This document shows positions 23,924-35,455 of a stretch of DNA of 64,000 bases, in pieces (within the stretch, counting starts at the first letter, position 1; the number at the start of each line of letters is the position of its first letter). Origin of the DNA: Phytophthora hibernalis (taxonomy: Eukaryota; Oomycota; Peronosporomycetes; Peronosporales; Peronosporaceae); assembly GCA_012656075.1 (NCBI GenBank), contig JAAKBF010000358.1, forward strand, positions 85,828 through 149,827. The letters run 5' to 3'. The position numbers and the translations under genes are program-made. The notes below the pieces were generated by a model. The model ran no database searches. It was not told the DNA's origin and saw only the letters and a program-made list of their open reading frames with translations.

Positions 23924-25939
23924 ATGAGCGCGCAGGACGAGGACAAGGCGGGCGACGGCGTGTACGTGACCAAGAACCGCTCGATCTTCTCCATGTGGCT
24001 GCACGGCAAGGCGGTGCCCAGTCGCGCGCAACCGGCCGTGGTCTTCCGCTCGGCCGACGTGATCCAGGAGGGCTATCTGCTTAAACAGGGGCTGCGTCTC
24101 AAGATGTGGACGCGTCGGTACTTCATCCTGCGTCTGGAGGAGCGCCACATGACGCTGGGCTACTACACCAGCAAGGACTCGCTCACGCTGTGCTCCGAGA
24201 CGCCCATTGGCCCTGGCCACATGCTGGGCCACGTCAATTCAGCCAAATTCCCTCGTCGACTCGAGTTGCGGTGCGGCACCAAGGTCATGACCCTCGACGC
24301 AGAGGACCAAAAGTCCTTCGAGGCCTGGAAAAACGCTCTGCAGGAGGCCATTCGCTGGAACCACGCCATGGTCCCCAGTAAGGACGGCAGCTTCGTCACG
24401 TACGGGAAACAAGCCTCGGAAGACCTGAAACAGGAGGAACGCAGTCGAGCTGAAGCAGCCAAGAAGCTCCGAGAGAAACAACGCGCAGATGAGGCGGCAG
24501 CAGTGGCCAATGCTGCTAACAAACCCAAATACCTGCCAGCTACAAGACCAGGGACGCAGTGCTTCATGACGTCCAATACGAGGTTCGAGATCCCGTCCAC
24601 CTTTGAATACGTCAAGACGATCGGCTCTGGAGCGTATGGAGTCGTGATCTCAGCCACAGACTCCAAGACGGGCAAGACGGTGGCGGTCAAGAACATCCAA
24701 CGGGCGTTCGACGACCTGACCGACGCTAAACGCATTGTGCGCGAGATTAAACTCATGAGACACCTGAACCACAAGTGCGTGCTTGGAGTGGAGGACATCT
24801 TTGAACCCTTGGCGCTGTCCAAGTTTGAAGATGTGTACATTGTGTCCCAGTTGATGGCCACCGACCTGCACCGTGTGATTTACTCGAGACACGCGCTGTC
24901 CGACGAGCACATTGCGTTCTTCATGTATCAAATGCTTTGTGCCATGAAGTACGTGCACTCGGCGAACGTGATCCACCGCGACTTGAAGCCGTCGAACGTG
25001 CTGGTGAACGCCAACTGCGAACTCAAGATCTGCGACTTTGGACTGGCGAGAGGCGTGTTCCCTGAAGAGGAGTTGGAGTTGACAGAGTATGTCGTCACGC
25101 GCTGGTACCGCGCACCGGAAATCATGCTGGGCTGCATGAAATACACACGAGAAGTGGATGTGTGGTCGATGGGCTGCATTTTCGCGGAGATGATGTCGCG
25201 CAAACCGCTTTTCCCGGGCCAGGACTACATTGACCAGCTGCATTTGATTATGAACGCGCTGGGCGCGCCGAACGACCAGGATCTGTACTTCTTGTCCAAC
25301 GCACGTGCTCGCAAATTCATGAACGCCGAGTTCCAGAAACGCGGACCGAATCCGACGAAGCCGCTTGCGCATATGTTCACAGACTCGCCGCCGGACGCGC
25401 TGGACTTGCTGCAGAAGATGCTGGTGATCGACCCGAACAAGCGTATCAGCGTTGATGAGGCGCTAGCGCACCCGTACATGGCCTCTATCCGCAACGTGGA
25501 GGACGAGACGACGGCTACTACGAGCTTCGACTTTGACTTCGAGAACGAGAAGCTGACGAAGCCTGTGCTGCAGAGGCTGATTTGGGATGAAATGAGGCAT
25601 TTCCACCCGGAAGTTGGCGAGGAGGCAGCGGTTAACGCTAGTGGTGGCGAGGAGAAAACGACAGCTTCGCTACCACTCAAGCGTCTAACACCCCGTGACC
25701 CCGGTGACTCCGCTACTGCCGAGGAGGACGACGCTGCAACTACGGAGACAACTGAGCCCACCATCGAGGTCTCCACGCCTGCTACGGAAGAAGCGAAGCC
25801 AGAAGATGAGGGCGAAGCGGAGCAGCAGAGCACCAATAGTGACCAGAAACTCGATAGGACCAGCGTCGACGCCGGGAAGCTGCCGACAGACGCGCAAACG
25901 CGGCAAGAAGCTGGTGAGCCAGCTCGGGAAGTCGCATAA
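23924..25939 (+). CDS. PH domain-MAP kinase fusion (ERK-like, TEY)
   Basis: A single exon of 671 residues. Residues about 45-145 form a PH domain (IQEGYLLKQG at the first strand, a closing EAWKNAL helix). A charged coiled linker follows, then a kinase from about 228 to 525. Kinase motifs are GSGAYG, VAVK with K256, HRDLKPSN with D353, DFG with D371, and the dual-phosphorylation motif T387-E-Y389 followed by VVTRWYRAPE, which is the ERK-type MAPK signature. A C-terminal tail of about 140 residues is Thr/Glu-rich. A PH domain could tether the kinase to phosphoinositide membranes or autoinhibit it (inference). The ATG at 23924 is the first in frame. The two upstream in-frame MAPK layers (MAP2K, MAP3K) are not in this window. 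Confidence 0.92.
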   Translation: MSAQDEDKAGDGVYVTKNRSIFSMWLHGKAVPSRAQPAVVFRSADVIQEGYLLKQGLRLKMWTRRYFILRLEERHMTLGYYTSKDSLTLCSETPIGPGHMLGHVNSAKFPRRLELRCGTKVMTLDAEDQKSFEAWKNALQEAIRWNHAMVPSKDGSFVTYGKQASEDLKQEERSRAEAAKKLREKQRADEAAAVANAANKPKYLPATRPGTQCFMTSNTRFEIPSTFEYVKTIGSGAYGVVISATDSKTGKTVAVKNIQRAFDDLTDAKRIVREIKLMRHLNHKCVLGVEDIFEPLALSKFEDVYIVSQLMATDLHRVIYSRHALSDEHIAFFMYQMLCAMKYVHSANVIHRDLKPSNVLVNANCELKICDFGLARGVFPEEELELTEYVVTRWYRAPEIMLGCMKYTREVDVWSMGCIFAEMMSRKPLFPGQDYIDQLHLIMNALGAPNDQDLYFLSNARARKFMNAEFQKRGPNPTKPLAHMFTDSPPDALDLLQKMLVIDPNKRISVDEALAHPYMASIRNVEDETTATTSFDFDFENEKLTKPVLQRLIWDEMRHFHPEVGEEAAVNASGGEEKTTASLPLKRLTPRDPGDSATAEEDDAATTETTEPTIEVSTPATEEAKPEDEGEAEQQSTNSDQKLDRTSVDAGKLPTDAQTRQEAGEPAREVA

Positions 25940-26173
25940 GTGAGGCACTTGCTGCTTGCTCGAGCAAGGCGAACTCTTGCACTGAGCTGCATTGAAGCAG
26001 GAACTCCGTCGATGTTGTGTGCGTGCATATATCCTAATGGAAGACAAGCAGAAATATGGCAAAGGTAGACCAATAGAACAAACACTGCATTTGAATGCTG
26101 GTGTTGAACGGTGTAGATTGATGTACCATCGCAACGAGGTCCAAGCAGAGAAGAGACTGCTATTTAGGTTGCC

Positions 26174-29100
26174 ATGGGATCCAACAGGGATCGTATTTGC
26201 TCCTTTGGGGTAAACTTGGCAGAATTGCATTCGACCGACGGAGTGAGTATTGTCATGTCTAACCAGCTTGAAGATGATCTGCGTCGAGTGCTACGTCTAG
26301 CACGAGCAGAAGCAAAAGCCAACAAGCTCAAACGTAGCGGTAAAGTCAACAGTACTAAGGTGCACCAACGCAAACCAGAACAGCGACATCGGCATGACCA
26401 ATACCTTACCGGGTCAAAAGGAGAACGGCAAACACTGCTCACCGCCAAGCTGAACGGACTGTCAGCAATTTACGGATTCGACGCCAGCTCGAGACACCTT
26501 GGAAAATGCGGTAGCAAGTCGGTGCTGCATCACCAACACAAGGATGACCCAGAAGAGGATGATGAAGGTCTGCAGCAGCGCTTAGATACTCGTCGATCGC
26601 TGTACAAACGACACTACACCGGTGCTCTGGCCGATTCCAGCGGACGAAAGCGAGAAATGGAGCACATATTGGAGGCGGCTGCCCGAGAAGCACGCTCTTC
26701 ACGTGCGCTTGGAGTGGGCATTGGTGCCGCAATTCTCACAGAATCTCAAACCATTTATGCTGCTAGTGCAGTCGAGAGTGGGTCAATGGCACTGTGTGCT
26801 GAGCGTGCAGCTGTAGTGAAGATGCTCACGTCTGGAACTACAGCAAACCCAGTCGTAGTGGCGATGGCGATCTGTAGTGAGCAGCATGACATGCTTCCAT
26901 TCCCTTGCGGTGGTTGTCGTGAGCTTCTAGCCGACTGTGGTGATTTTCCAGTATATCTCGTGAACGCCATTGGTGAGACTGAAGAGACTAGGAGCTCCGC
27001 CCTGTTTCCACGAGCTCGGCATTCGGAGCTGACACAGATAGTAGCTCAACGCCAATCTTCAAAACGTGAACGTACTGCAGATAGGTCAAAACCTGCAGTT
27101 GCAAGAGACCGAACGCCTCTGGAGGTGAAAGATTGGACAACAGAACACGTTATACAGTGGCTTGAACGAGACGTCGAGCTTCCACAGTATCGCGACGTTA
27201 TCGAGCGCAACGCTGTTGATGGCTGCACCTTGGTCTTGCTTGAGGCAAGTGATCTGCAGTTGTTGCTAGGGATCACGCACCCCTTGCACCGCTCGAAGCT
27301 TCTTACGCACGTGGATCGACTGCGAGATCGGGAACTTCTTGCTCGCGGCTTGGACTACACCCAACTCGAAGATTATTTGGCTGTACTTGATATTGACCGT
27401 GTGAGTGCAGTGGCGCAGCTCAAAACTACGTTCGACCGTCTCGATGCCGACCACGACGGGTTTCTGGACTTCAACCAGGTGAAACAAGCTCTTTCACGTC
27501 TTCGCTGCACAATTCCGTCCGTGTCCAAGGAAACTGATCCTGACGCGAATGCGGTCGAAGCTTCAGCCCAGGCAATAGAGCGCTTACTGCACAGCGAAGA
27601 TCTGTTTGGTAAAGAGGTTGCTACCTCGGGAAAAGTATCTTTTCCAGCGTTTGCTCGAGCCTTCTCGAAATTGGCCACGCAACCTGCAGACATGCCAGCA
27701 GTGACCCAAGGAGCGTTTGCAGTGCATGCTTTTGGTCCTAAACTTCCTGTACTGGATTTGAGTAATCTGCGGAAGTGTTTTGAGCAGCATGCTACACAAG
27801 GCACATCTCTTCATGAACCAGGACTGGTTCGGCTGCTGACGGAGCTTGGGCAAAGCGAAGCACGAAGTACAGAAATTGCTTGTCGATGGTTGGACGCACA
27901 GGACGAAGTCGACGAAGCGAGCGAGGTCATGAGCTTTGCTCAATTCATCGCAAGATATGCCAAGCTCATAGACAACAATACTGCTGAAGAGGGAGTGGAG
28001 GCCACCGGTGTAGCGAGACTGCAGCAGCTTTTCACGTCTTATGAGCCAGTGCACTCCACACGATGGAAACCTCGGACTGTGGTGCAACGTGCACTATTAA
28101 CGCTCTTTCCGACAGTTCCAAACGATGAGGTGGGCGTTTGGTGTGCAAACTTCTGGCCTTCCAAGTTGCCAAAAGCGAGCGGACATGATAACAGCGGATC
28201 GAAGACGCAAGCGACCACGACTTTAAGCTTTCCAGAGTTCACGTTGGTTTGCTTGGAGTTTACCGCGGAGGCTTACGCACGTGAACAGGAAGCAGCCACC
28301 ATTAAACTCTCTCTGCGTAACGATGCATTGGTTCATCATAGTCGTGTGGTGCACTTGCACAACTCCGGTCACGTACGCATGTGCCCCCAATTTCATAATG
28401 ACACGATCGAACCAGGCAGCAAGCCACACCCATCGAAGACACTCACACTTCAAGAAGTAGGAAAAACTCAGCGTCGAATTGCCCGTGACCGTGACGAAGA
28501 GGATGGAAAACGCGCAGATAGAGAGAGCAAGGCCCAAGACAGCGATGACGATGGTCAAAACCAGCAAAATCGAAGACGAGGACGACGTGAGCAGCAGGTG
28601 GACAAGGTCTTCAACCGATTTGCTGGGAGACACGGTGTCCAAACTCCTAGTACCAAAGATGACAACTCAAAGCAAAACAGCGGCGATGACGAGGAAGATG
28701 CAAGTTGCATGCTAAACGCAATCGAAGCGGCCCAAGCGGCTCTGGAGCTAGGTGCAGCCTTGTCACGGGAACAAGTACTTCGCTTTCTCGAGCGCGAAGG
28801 ACTGGGTAGGATACGTCGACGAGACATTTCGCGCTCAGCATTCCACCGGTTTATGAAGCGCCTTGACGCCAACCAGTGTTTTCCACGAGACCTTCTCCTT
28901 GATATTGTCGACGAGCCCAGACATAGTCAACCACGCGAAGCTTCTGCGTCTTCACGTAAAAGCCACCTTCTCAGCAAGAGTCCGCGGCAGCGTGCATACA
29001 AGAGCAAGCCGGACTACGACGAGTTCTTGAGACAAAAGCTTGCTCATTTTAACGGAACTCAGTGGAAGAAGGAAGTTGATGCACTGCGACGCAAGAAGCA

Positions 29101-30327
29101 GCGGAGTGAACAGTGCCTTACGAAGAAGGGCAGCAAAAAGCATAATCGGAGCTCTCGTTACGGTGTTCAAAAGAACGCCAGTGACGATGATGGCAAGCAT
29201 GATAGTGATGGCGAAGGCGAACGTGACAGCGACAGCACCGGCAGCACGGCATCTGAGAGCAGCAGATCGAGAGCACGCCGTCACCACAGAGCATCCCGCG
29301 TCTCGCGTAGTCGGAGTCGCTCGAGGCATGAGCACAGACCAAAAAGACAACATCACTCGAGCTCATCCGAAGTCTCAACAGAGACTGATACATCTTCCAC
29401 TGAGAGCGTCCAACCGTTCACGCGTCTCCGAAGTCGACGTAGAGGCTTTGAACCAGGAGCTCGGGTGGCAAGCATGATCCATGGGCGTGGTACCATTGAG
29501 CGCGTGTACCGAGACTATTTCGTAGCTGACGTCCACTTTGATAGTGGCCGTCACTTGCGCAACGTCGATTTCAGCGGGTTGCGTGTGCTTGATCCCGAAG
29601 ACGAGTTACTATGTGGGACTCCAAAGGCCGGTTTCTACGTGGGTTCTCGTGTCAGCGTGGCTCACAAAGGCACCAAGACTCGGCGACAGGGTAAAGTCGT
29701 CTTGTGCCGTACCGACGGAACCTTCGACGTCTTGATAAACGAGTTCGGCGCAGCCCAAACGCTGAAGCGGATTGCGCGTAGTGCTCTAGTCCTCGCTAGC
29801 GTTCAACACACTGTCTATCGCGTTGGAGCTCGGGTCATGGTCAGACAGCGCACCGAGTACTTGCGAGGAAAAGTCTGCACGTGTCGAACTGACGGTTCGT
29901 ACGACGTTAAGCTCGCCCGCGCCCCCATAAAATTATCCAACGCCTTGCATCTGAGATGCTAACTCCTGACGACGGAGAGGATGGAGACAGCGACGACGAT
30001 ATCGACGAAACCGATAAAGATCCCCCAGCTACGTCAAAGGCGACGCCTCCATCCAAGAAGGTCGATTCCGACGACGACTTCGAACCGGAATTTACTCGTG
30101 GGGACCGCGTCGAAGCCCGATTCGGCGGACAGGCCGCCTACTACCCTGGCACCATCGAGCGCGTGCATCCCAACGGATCGTGCGATATCTCATACGACGA
30201 CGGCGACGAGGAAGAGCGCGTGTCTCCTCGCCTCATCCGCTCCAACGCCACACGAAAACCGACACCTCCCAAGAAGAAACCCTCCTCCGACAACGGGTAC
30301 GAATCCGATCTCTTCGACAGCGACTAA
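26174..30327 (+). CDS. Cytidine deaminase-SAM-EF-hand-Tudor-like mosaic protein
   Basis: About 1384 residues, read through a one-base shift at the C run 29922-29926. A basic N-tail leads to a cytidine deaminase domain (about 150-280). Its zinc and catalytic residues are visible: C208-A-E210 and PCGGC with C245 and C248. A SAM domain follows (about 315-385, DWTTEHVIQWLERD), then an EF-hand-like loop (DADHDGFLDF, near 422), further EF-like helices, and a long acidic/basic region. Next come a Ser/Arg-rich stretch (about 1020-1090) and four or more SH3/Tudor-like repeats, each with a GxRV/GDRVEARF start and a CRTDGxxDV-type core. The last repeat lies after the shift (GDRVEARFGG). The deaminase core suggests nucleoside or RNA editing chemistry; the Tudor-like tail suggests binding to methylated protein or RNA. 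No homologue of this order was recognised. Confidence 0.8.
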
Positions 30328-30435
30328 ACAACAACAAACCAATAAAAGCACACAACTCACCCTCTAGAGCTCAGAAAAATATCTATTGAAGCAGGCACCT
30401 GCATCACCAACCGCAACCGAGAGAAAAACGTCAGT

Positions 30436-31144
30436 TTAAATCACCGCGCGGTACGTCACGTAGCGGCCAGCCGTCTCGGACGGACGGATGATCTTGACCA
30501 CCTGGCCACGGTTCATGCCGTAGTAGCGGGCGATGGGGTCCGTCACCTGCATGCGGGGTAGCTGCGAGTCACGGATGCGGTACCTCTTCAGCAGCGCCGC
30601 CTTCTCGTCGCGGCCGAGCACGCGGTGTACAGGCACGAGCGTGTGTTCGGTGATGTCCACGAGCAGCTCCGTCTCCTTGAAATGCTCGATCTTGTAGCGA
30701 GGCGCCATCTCGTTGAGCGCCTGACGGGCGAAAGGCGTGATGCCTTCCTGCACCACGAGGATGGCCTTGGTCACGTTCTCGTCCTTCATGCGGTTGCAGT
30801 AGTTGCGGATGGGCTTGACGCCCACCTTGGTGTCCTCCGGGAAGAAGACGAATAAATTATCGCTCGGGTCGTCGATCTTCTCCACCAGAATCGTCATCAT
30901 CTCGCGAGTCGGGTTCTCTCCGAACTGCATAAAAGTCAAAACAAAGAGTCGAAAACAAAGTTTCAAAAGGTGTCAGAATAAAGGTCGAAAACGACAATAA
31001 TTAAAGACTGACCTGTCCGTGGAAGGCTTCGGGCGTCATGACCAGCTCGTTCTCGCTCACGATGTAGCCGCGGTTGTGCAGCATCTTGACGGTCGTCTTG
31101 CGCACGCGGTAGAGTCGAGAGGCCTCGGGAGTCAGCTCTGACAT
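30436..31144 (-). CDS. RPB5: DNA-directed RNA polymerases I, II and III subunit RPABC1 (RPB5)
   Basis: Two exons on the minus strand (31013-31144 and 30436-30924) join across an 88-bp intron as GQ/FGENPTRE, giving 206 residues, close to the usual 210. RPB5 is shared by all three nuclear RNA polymerases. The N-terminal jaw region starts MSELTPEASRLYRVRKT and includes GYIVSENEL. The conserved C-terminal assembly domain shows HTLVPVH, then KRYRIRDSQLPRMQ, then DPIARYYGM and the end RGQVVKIIRPSETAGRYVTYR. The gene is tail-to-tail with the deaminase mosaic gene (109 bp apart). Confidence 0.96.
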
Positions 31145-31279
31145 GGCAATAGAGAGAGGAAGAGAGCGAAGGTAACAGCGCTTTCGAGTGAATTATGGAC
31201 TGCTGGAGATTTGGTACCAGTCAAGAGGTTCGACGAGTTGATTGGCTGAAAATAAGAGTTCACGTTAGTGACAGGGCTT

Positions 31280-33285
31280 CTATTGGGTGTTGGTGTAGCG
31301 CATAGTGACATGTACCCATTTGGAGGTGTCGTCGAAGGCACCACAAGAGGACACAATGGGCATGGCGTCCGTGATGACTTTTTCAATGGCGCGTAGCACA
31401 TGGAAACGAGAGTCGCAGTCGATCACCAATTGCGGAGCATTGGGAAACACGTACGACAGTCCGTTGACGTGCACGAGATCCCACACGGTCAATGGTTTGC
31501 GGTCTCGCAGCTCTTGGACAGTAGCGTGAGCTTCGTCCAGCAGCTCCGTGTGCACCGACCAAGGCCCGAAAGTGTAGAATTCACCGGCTGCAATGGGGTA
31601 CTTTGCAGCGACGTACACTTTGCGAGGGAAGAACCGGTCGCGGAAGATGACGAGCTTCTTGTCCTTGGTCAGGAACGACCGGTTGCCCTTCTTGAGCGTG
31701 ACCCACGAGCCCACCTCGGCGTCCTTGTTCTTGTGCTTGGCCTTGCCCGCCGGACCGGCCTCCAGACGCTCCAACTTTTGGATGAGTTCGTGTAGAGGCT
31801 TATCGCGCACCATGCTGTTGCCCATGATGGAATGACATACCTGGCGGAACACCTCCTTCCACACGAAAAAGGCTGGTCTGAGAGCAGTCCGCAGTCCACC
31901 CACACGGCCACTTCGCTTTGGCCCACAGATTTCATGATAGGAGCTAACACTTGGGAATCGACGAGCTCAGCGCACTGCGTAGACTCAGCACCAAGTGCTG
32001 ATAAGTTGTTGAGGAATCCGTCGCCGTACATGTCTCTGAGCAGAGGCACGAGGTGGTTGCGCAGCTTGCCGCGCGTGCTCCAGTTCGGCGTCGTGTCCTT
32101 GAAGTACGGCACGCCGTACCGGTGCGCAAACTCGAGGATGACGTCCTTGTCAAAGTCTAGCAGCGGACGCCAGATACGCACGCCGTTCACTATACTGCTG
32201 GCCGCCATGCCGTTCAGGTTGAGTAGACTCAGTCCCTTCATCATATTCGAGATGATGTTCTCCTGTACGTCGCCCCTATGGTGGCCGAAACACATGCCCG
32301 GGGCATTATACTTCTCCATAACCTCCGCATACGCCGAGTATCGGATCTCGCGCGAGATGCGCTCATAGTCATCGCGCTTTGTTGTCGCTCGCTTCACCTC
32401 ATCAATCCTCCGAACATGGAAAACAATTCCAAACCGTTTACACCAGCGACGTACGTAGTCACACTCCGCTGAACTCTCAGCGCGGTTCCCATAGTCCAGA
32501 TGTACCGCCACAGTCGTAAACTCTCCATGATTCTCACTCAATTTATGCAGCAGGTAGGCCACCACCATCGAGTCGACTCCTCCCGACAGCGACACTGCCA
32601 AGTGCGAGTGTTCACGCGCCTTCATCTGCGTCAGGTACTCGTCCATGGCTCGATACAGTCGATTCCTGGGCATATCACTCTCGTCCGTCTCCATGAACGC
32701 TCGTTCCAAAATGTCATCGTCCGAGATCCCAGTCGTCATCTCCTTCTCGGAGCCTCCTCGCAGATGCTGCAGTCTGCCGGTGGTCGTGCGTCGGAACTTC
32801 TCCAGTAACTCTCCGTGCTGCTCCTGCAATTGGCGACGCGCTTCAATAGCCGCCAGTACCTCCTGCAGCCGGTCGGGCGTTGGCGAGTGACGCAGCGGCA
32901 TCAGCGCGAACACAAATTGAGGCACAGACAGCGTCTCGTGCCAGCGGTTCGGCAGCAGGTTCTGCTCCACAATTGCCAGCGCGTGCGCGTCATTGCGCTT
33001 AAGTTGCTGCTCGATTGCCGCAACATTGCGGTCCCTATAGACATGTCGGGAAAACTGGTCCAGCACCAGAATGAGCGCCACGCAGGCGTCAACCGACTCC
33101 TGGCGCCAGTTTTCGAGCTCTCCGGCCTCTGCGCGTGTCAACAAAGCGCCAAATTGTTGCCCAACTTGAGCGTCTGTCTGCCGCTGTCTATCGGAGCCGT
33201 CGGCGGTGAACCACTTGGCCTTGTGCGTCTCGCGCGGGTCGCCAACGAACCAGAAGCACATCACGTCCTGCACCTCGCTTGTCAT
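31280..33285 (-). CDS. DUF924-TilS fusion: tRNA(Ile)-lysidine synthetase-like protein
   Basis: About 668 residues. The first 165 form a DUF924 domain (CFWFVGDPRETHKAKWF; LILVLDQFSRHVYRD). From about residue 215 there is a PP-loop ATP pyrophosphatase of the TilS/MesJ type: LAVSLSGGVDSMVVAYLL, VAVHLDYGNR, FGHHRGDVQEN and RPLLDF. In bacteria and organelles TilS makes lysidine at the wobble base of tRNA-Ile(CAU), so AUA is read as Ile; an organellar role is inferred, though no targeting peptide is evident. A C-terminal region of about 200 residues continues in another frame after the A run 31866-31870 (a missing base gives QPFFVWKEVFRQV). The ATG at 33285 has a short 5' leader and a core-promoter-like site at 33358-33374. 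Confidence 0.83.
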
Positions 33286-33357
33286 CTTCGTCTATGGGGA
33301 TTATTGGCCAGTGGTAACTTTTGCAGGGTATAATTGGACGATAAAGGGATGGAACGA

Positions 33358-33374
33358 ATTTTGACAAATGGGAG
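33358..33374 (-). promoter_or_regulatory. Core-promoter-like element of the DUF924-TilS gene
   Basis: On the minus strand the bases read TCCCATTTGTCAAAATT, which resembles the Inr plus flanking element of oomycete genes (CATTY..NCAWTTT) with a few mismatches. It lies about 73 bases upstream of the ATG. Confidence 0.4.
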
Positions 33375-33417
33375 ATGAATGGTACAAGTTGAAGTTGTGT
33401 ACCACTACGGTTGGTGC

Positions 33418-35398
33418 CTATAGGCCCGACTGGATCAGCGGCTTCAAGTACTTTTCGTAGCCTTCTGTGACGTCTGTCTGGCTCAGTGGTTCGTCGTCGA
33501 CGCGCTTGACTAGTGCTCGGTAGATGTCGCCGTCGTAGCCTCCGATGGTCGAGTTCAACTCAAAGTCGCTGAAGTCCCACGCGTCTGTGAGCAGGATGCA
33601 GTTCTTGCGAACGATCGACAGGAGTCGAACGATCTGCTCGTGGACAACCGTAACTTGGTTAGAGGAGAGGTAGTCGTGCTGCCGGAAGACCCCGAGCGAC
33701 TCGTTGACGAGCCACGCGCCGAAAAGCGAGCACAAGTTGGCGAGCGCTGTCTTCTCGTTGCCGACGGGGAGATTTTCGATGCCATTCACGAAACCTTCCA
33801 GCAGCAGCAGCTCGGTGTGGGCGACAGATGCGTGTGTCATGAGGATCATACACGCGTTGATGTCGTTCTTGGTTGCTTTCATCGATTCTGCTAGTGACCT
33901 AAGAGCGCGGGTGGCTCGAACACGGAACGCCTCGAGTAGCACGTCAAAGTCTCCAAACTTTTCGGGAATATGAGCCTTGCATCGCAGCCTCACATCTGTG
34001 TACGTCTTTGCATCGTTCAGGAATTGCGTTGACTTCGCCTTGGAAGGTAGCGAAACCACTACTTTCAGCAAGTATCGGGCGTGTTGCTGCACGAGCACGT
34101 CTGAAGTTCCCTCGAAAGTGTTTGCTCCAGCAATTTCAGCAAACAAGTGACCGAGATTGCTTGACTGAGAGAAGCCATGGCCACCGCAGAGTCGACGGCA
34201 GGTCTCGATGCCTTCTGCGGCCTTTTCAGCGACCCAAGCTTTGAGTCCGGACGACACTGCGTGGAGTTCCGCCAACTTGGACCCAAATCCTGCGTCTCCA
34301 CTCTTGATGCTCTTGAGCGCCGAGTCGTGCATTTTCACTACGGCAGACCCAGCAAAGCGCGACGCGTAGGTGATGGCAATCAACGGGAACAGAGCGTGCT
34401 GCTGGTTCTGGTAGTCGAGTACCTGGAACTCGCCCTTTTGCTTCGACTTGCGGCCTTGGATACGAGCAGCGCTGAATCGCGCGGTGATTGTCGACGCCGC
34501 AGCGAGGCGTTCGCCGAGCAACTTGATCATATTGGCGCGCACTTGCACCATTGTGAGATACACGAGTTTGTCGCTCTTGGGCTTGACGAACGTGCCATCC
34601 GGTAGCACCGCAGCGTACCGCATCATCATGTTCTCACGAGGAATGCGAACCTTGTCGAAGGAGCAATCACCATTATCGATGGCATTGAAGCCAATTTTCG
34701 GCCCAATATCACGCACCTTCACACCAGGCATCGGGTTGTGATCCTCAAGAGAGCGAACTTGCATGACGAACGGCTGCAAGCCGACATCCTTGCCATCCAG
34801 CAACAACCGAGCGATCACAATGGCATGCGTGGCTGTCTTACCCAAGCACCCAGGCCACCACTTGCGACTCGTCAACGTCGGCGAGTGGATGACGAACTCC
34901 TGAGTGGACTTGTCGAACGTAGCAATAGTCTCAATTCCCTGCACGTTAGACCCATGACCCAACTCTGTCTGGGCGTAGGCTCCAATGATTTGGTAGTTTT
35001 TGGCAAGAGGCAGCCACTTGGCTCGTTGGACGTCCGTTCCTTGGTTCTCGATCGGCGGGATGAACATTCCTCGGTGCAGGTCGAACGGCACTTGCTCACC
35101 TAAAGCATTCAGCAGTATGGTCTGCTCCTCATCGGTGTAGTTGACGTTTTGCAGTAGCTTTACGTAGTTGAAGGCCTTCTTGAGTCCGACGTTGTAGCGC
35201 TCCCAGTGGTTGCGGTAGACCATGTCGCGGTCCGACAGCACTGGGTGCTGCTCGATCATCTTGACAAGCAGCTTAGCGTCGATCGTTGACGACCTTCCCA
35301 CCTCGTAGTAAATTGGTGAGCTCCACTGGGTCGATGTCGCCATTGGCACGCTCCTTCTTGAGCAGCAGCGGTGCCAGGTCTTTGAGCTCCATGGGCAT
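33418..35398 (-). CDS. Peroxisomal-type acyl-CoA oxidase, copy 1
   Basis: A flavoprotein of about 659 residues that oxidises acyl-CoA to 2-enoyl-CoA with O2, the first step of beta-oxidation. Visible family marks are GAYAQTELGHGSNVQGIET, RKWWPGCLGK, RIPRENMMMRY, RRLCGGHGF and NTFEGTSDVLVQQ. The true start is the ATG at 35398 (MPMELKDLAPLLLKKE), which matches copy 2. One extra base near 35275 pushes this start out of frame with the rest, and removing it gives almost the length of copy 2. The C-terminus is SGL, not a standard SKL-type peroxisome signal. A 15/16 core promoter match lies at 35427-35442. It is the head-to-tail neighbour of the DUF924-TilS gene. Confidence 0.9.
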
Positions 35399-35426
35399 CT
35401 TGGAAGTAGACTAAATATGACGGGGA

Positions 35427-35442
35427 AAATTGGAGAATGAGT
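35427..35442 (-). promoter_or_regulatory. Oomycete core promoter of acyl-CoA oxidase copy 1
   Basis: Minus-strand ACTCATTCTCCAATTT agrees with GCTCATTYYNCAWTTT at 15 of 16 positions and ends 29 bases from the ATG at 35398. A second CATTTTTCAAC-like copy sits directly upstream (about 35441-35455), so there may be two start sites. Confidence 0.75.
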
Positions 35443-35455
35443 TGAAAAATGAGAC

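Noticed and set aside
25225..26085. 286-codon minus-strand frame under the PH-MAP kinase
   Set aside because: It is antisense to the conserved kinase and its Thr/Glu tail, and consists of Ser/Val/Ala-rich shadow sequence.
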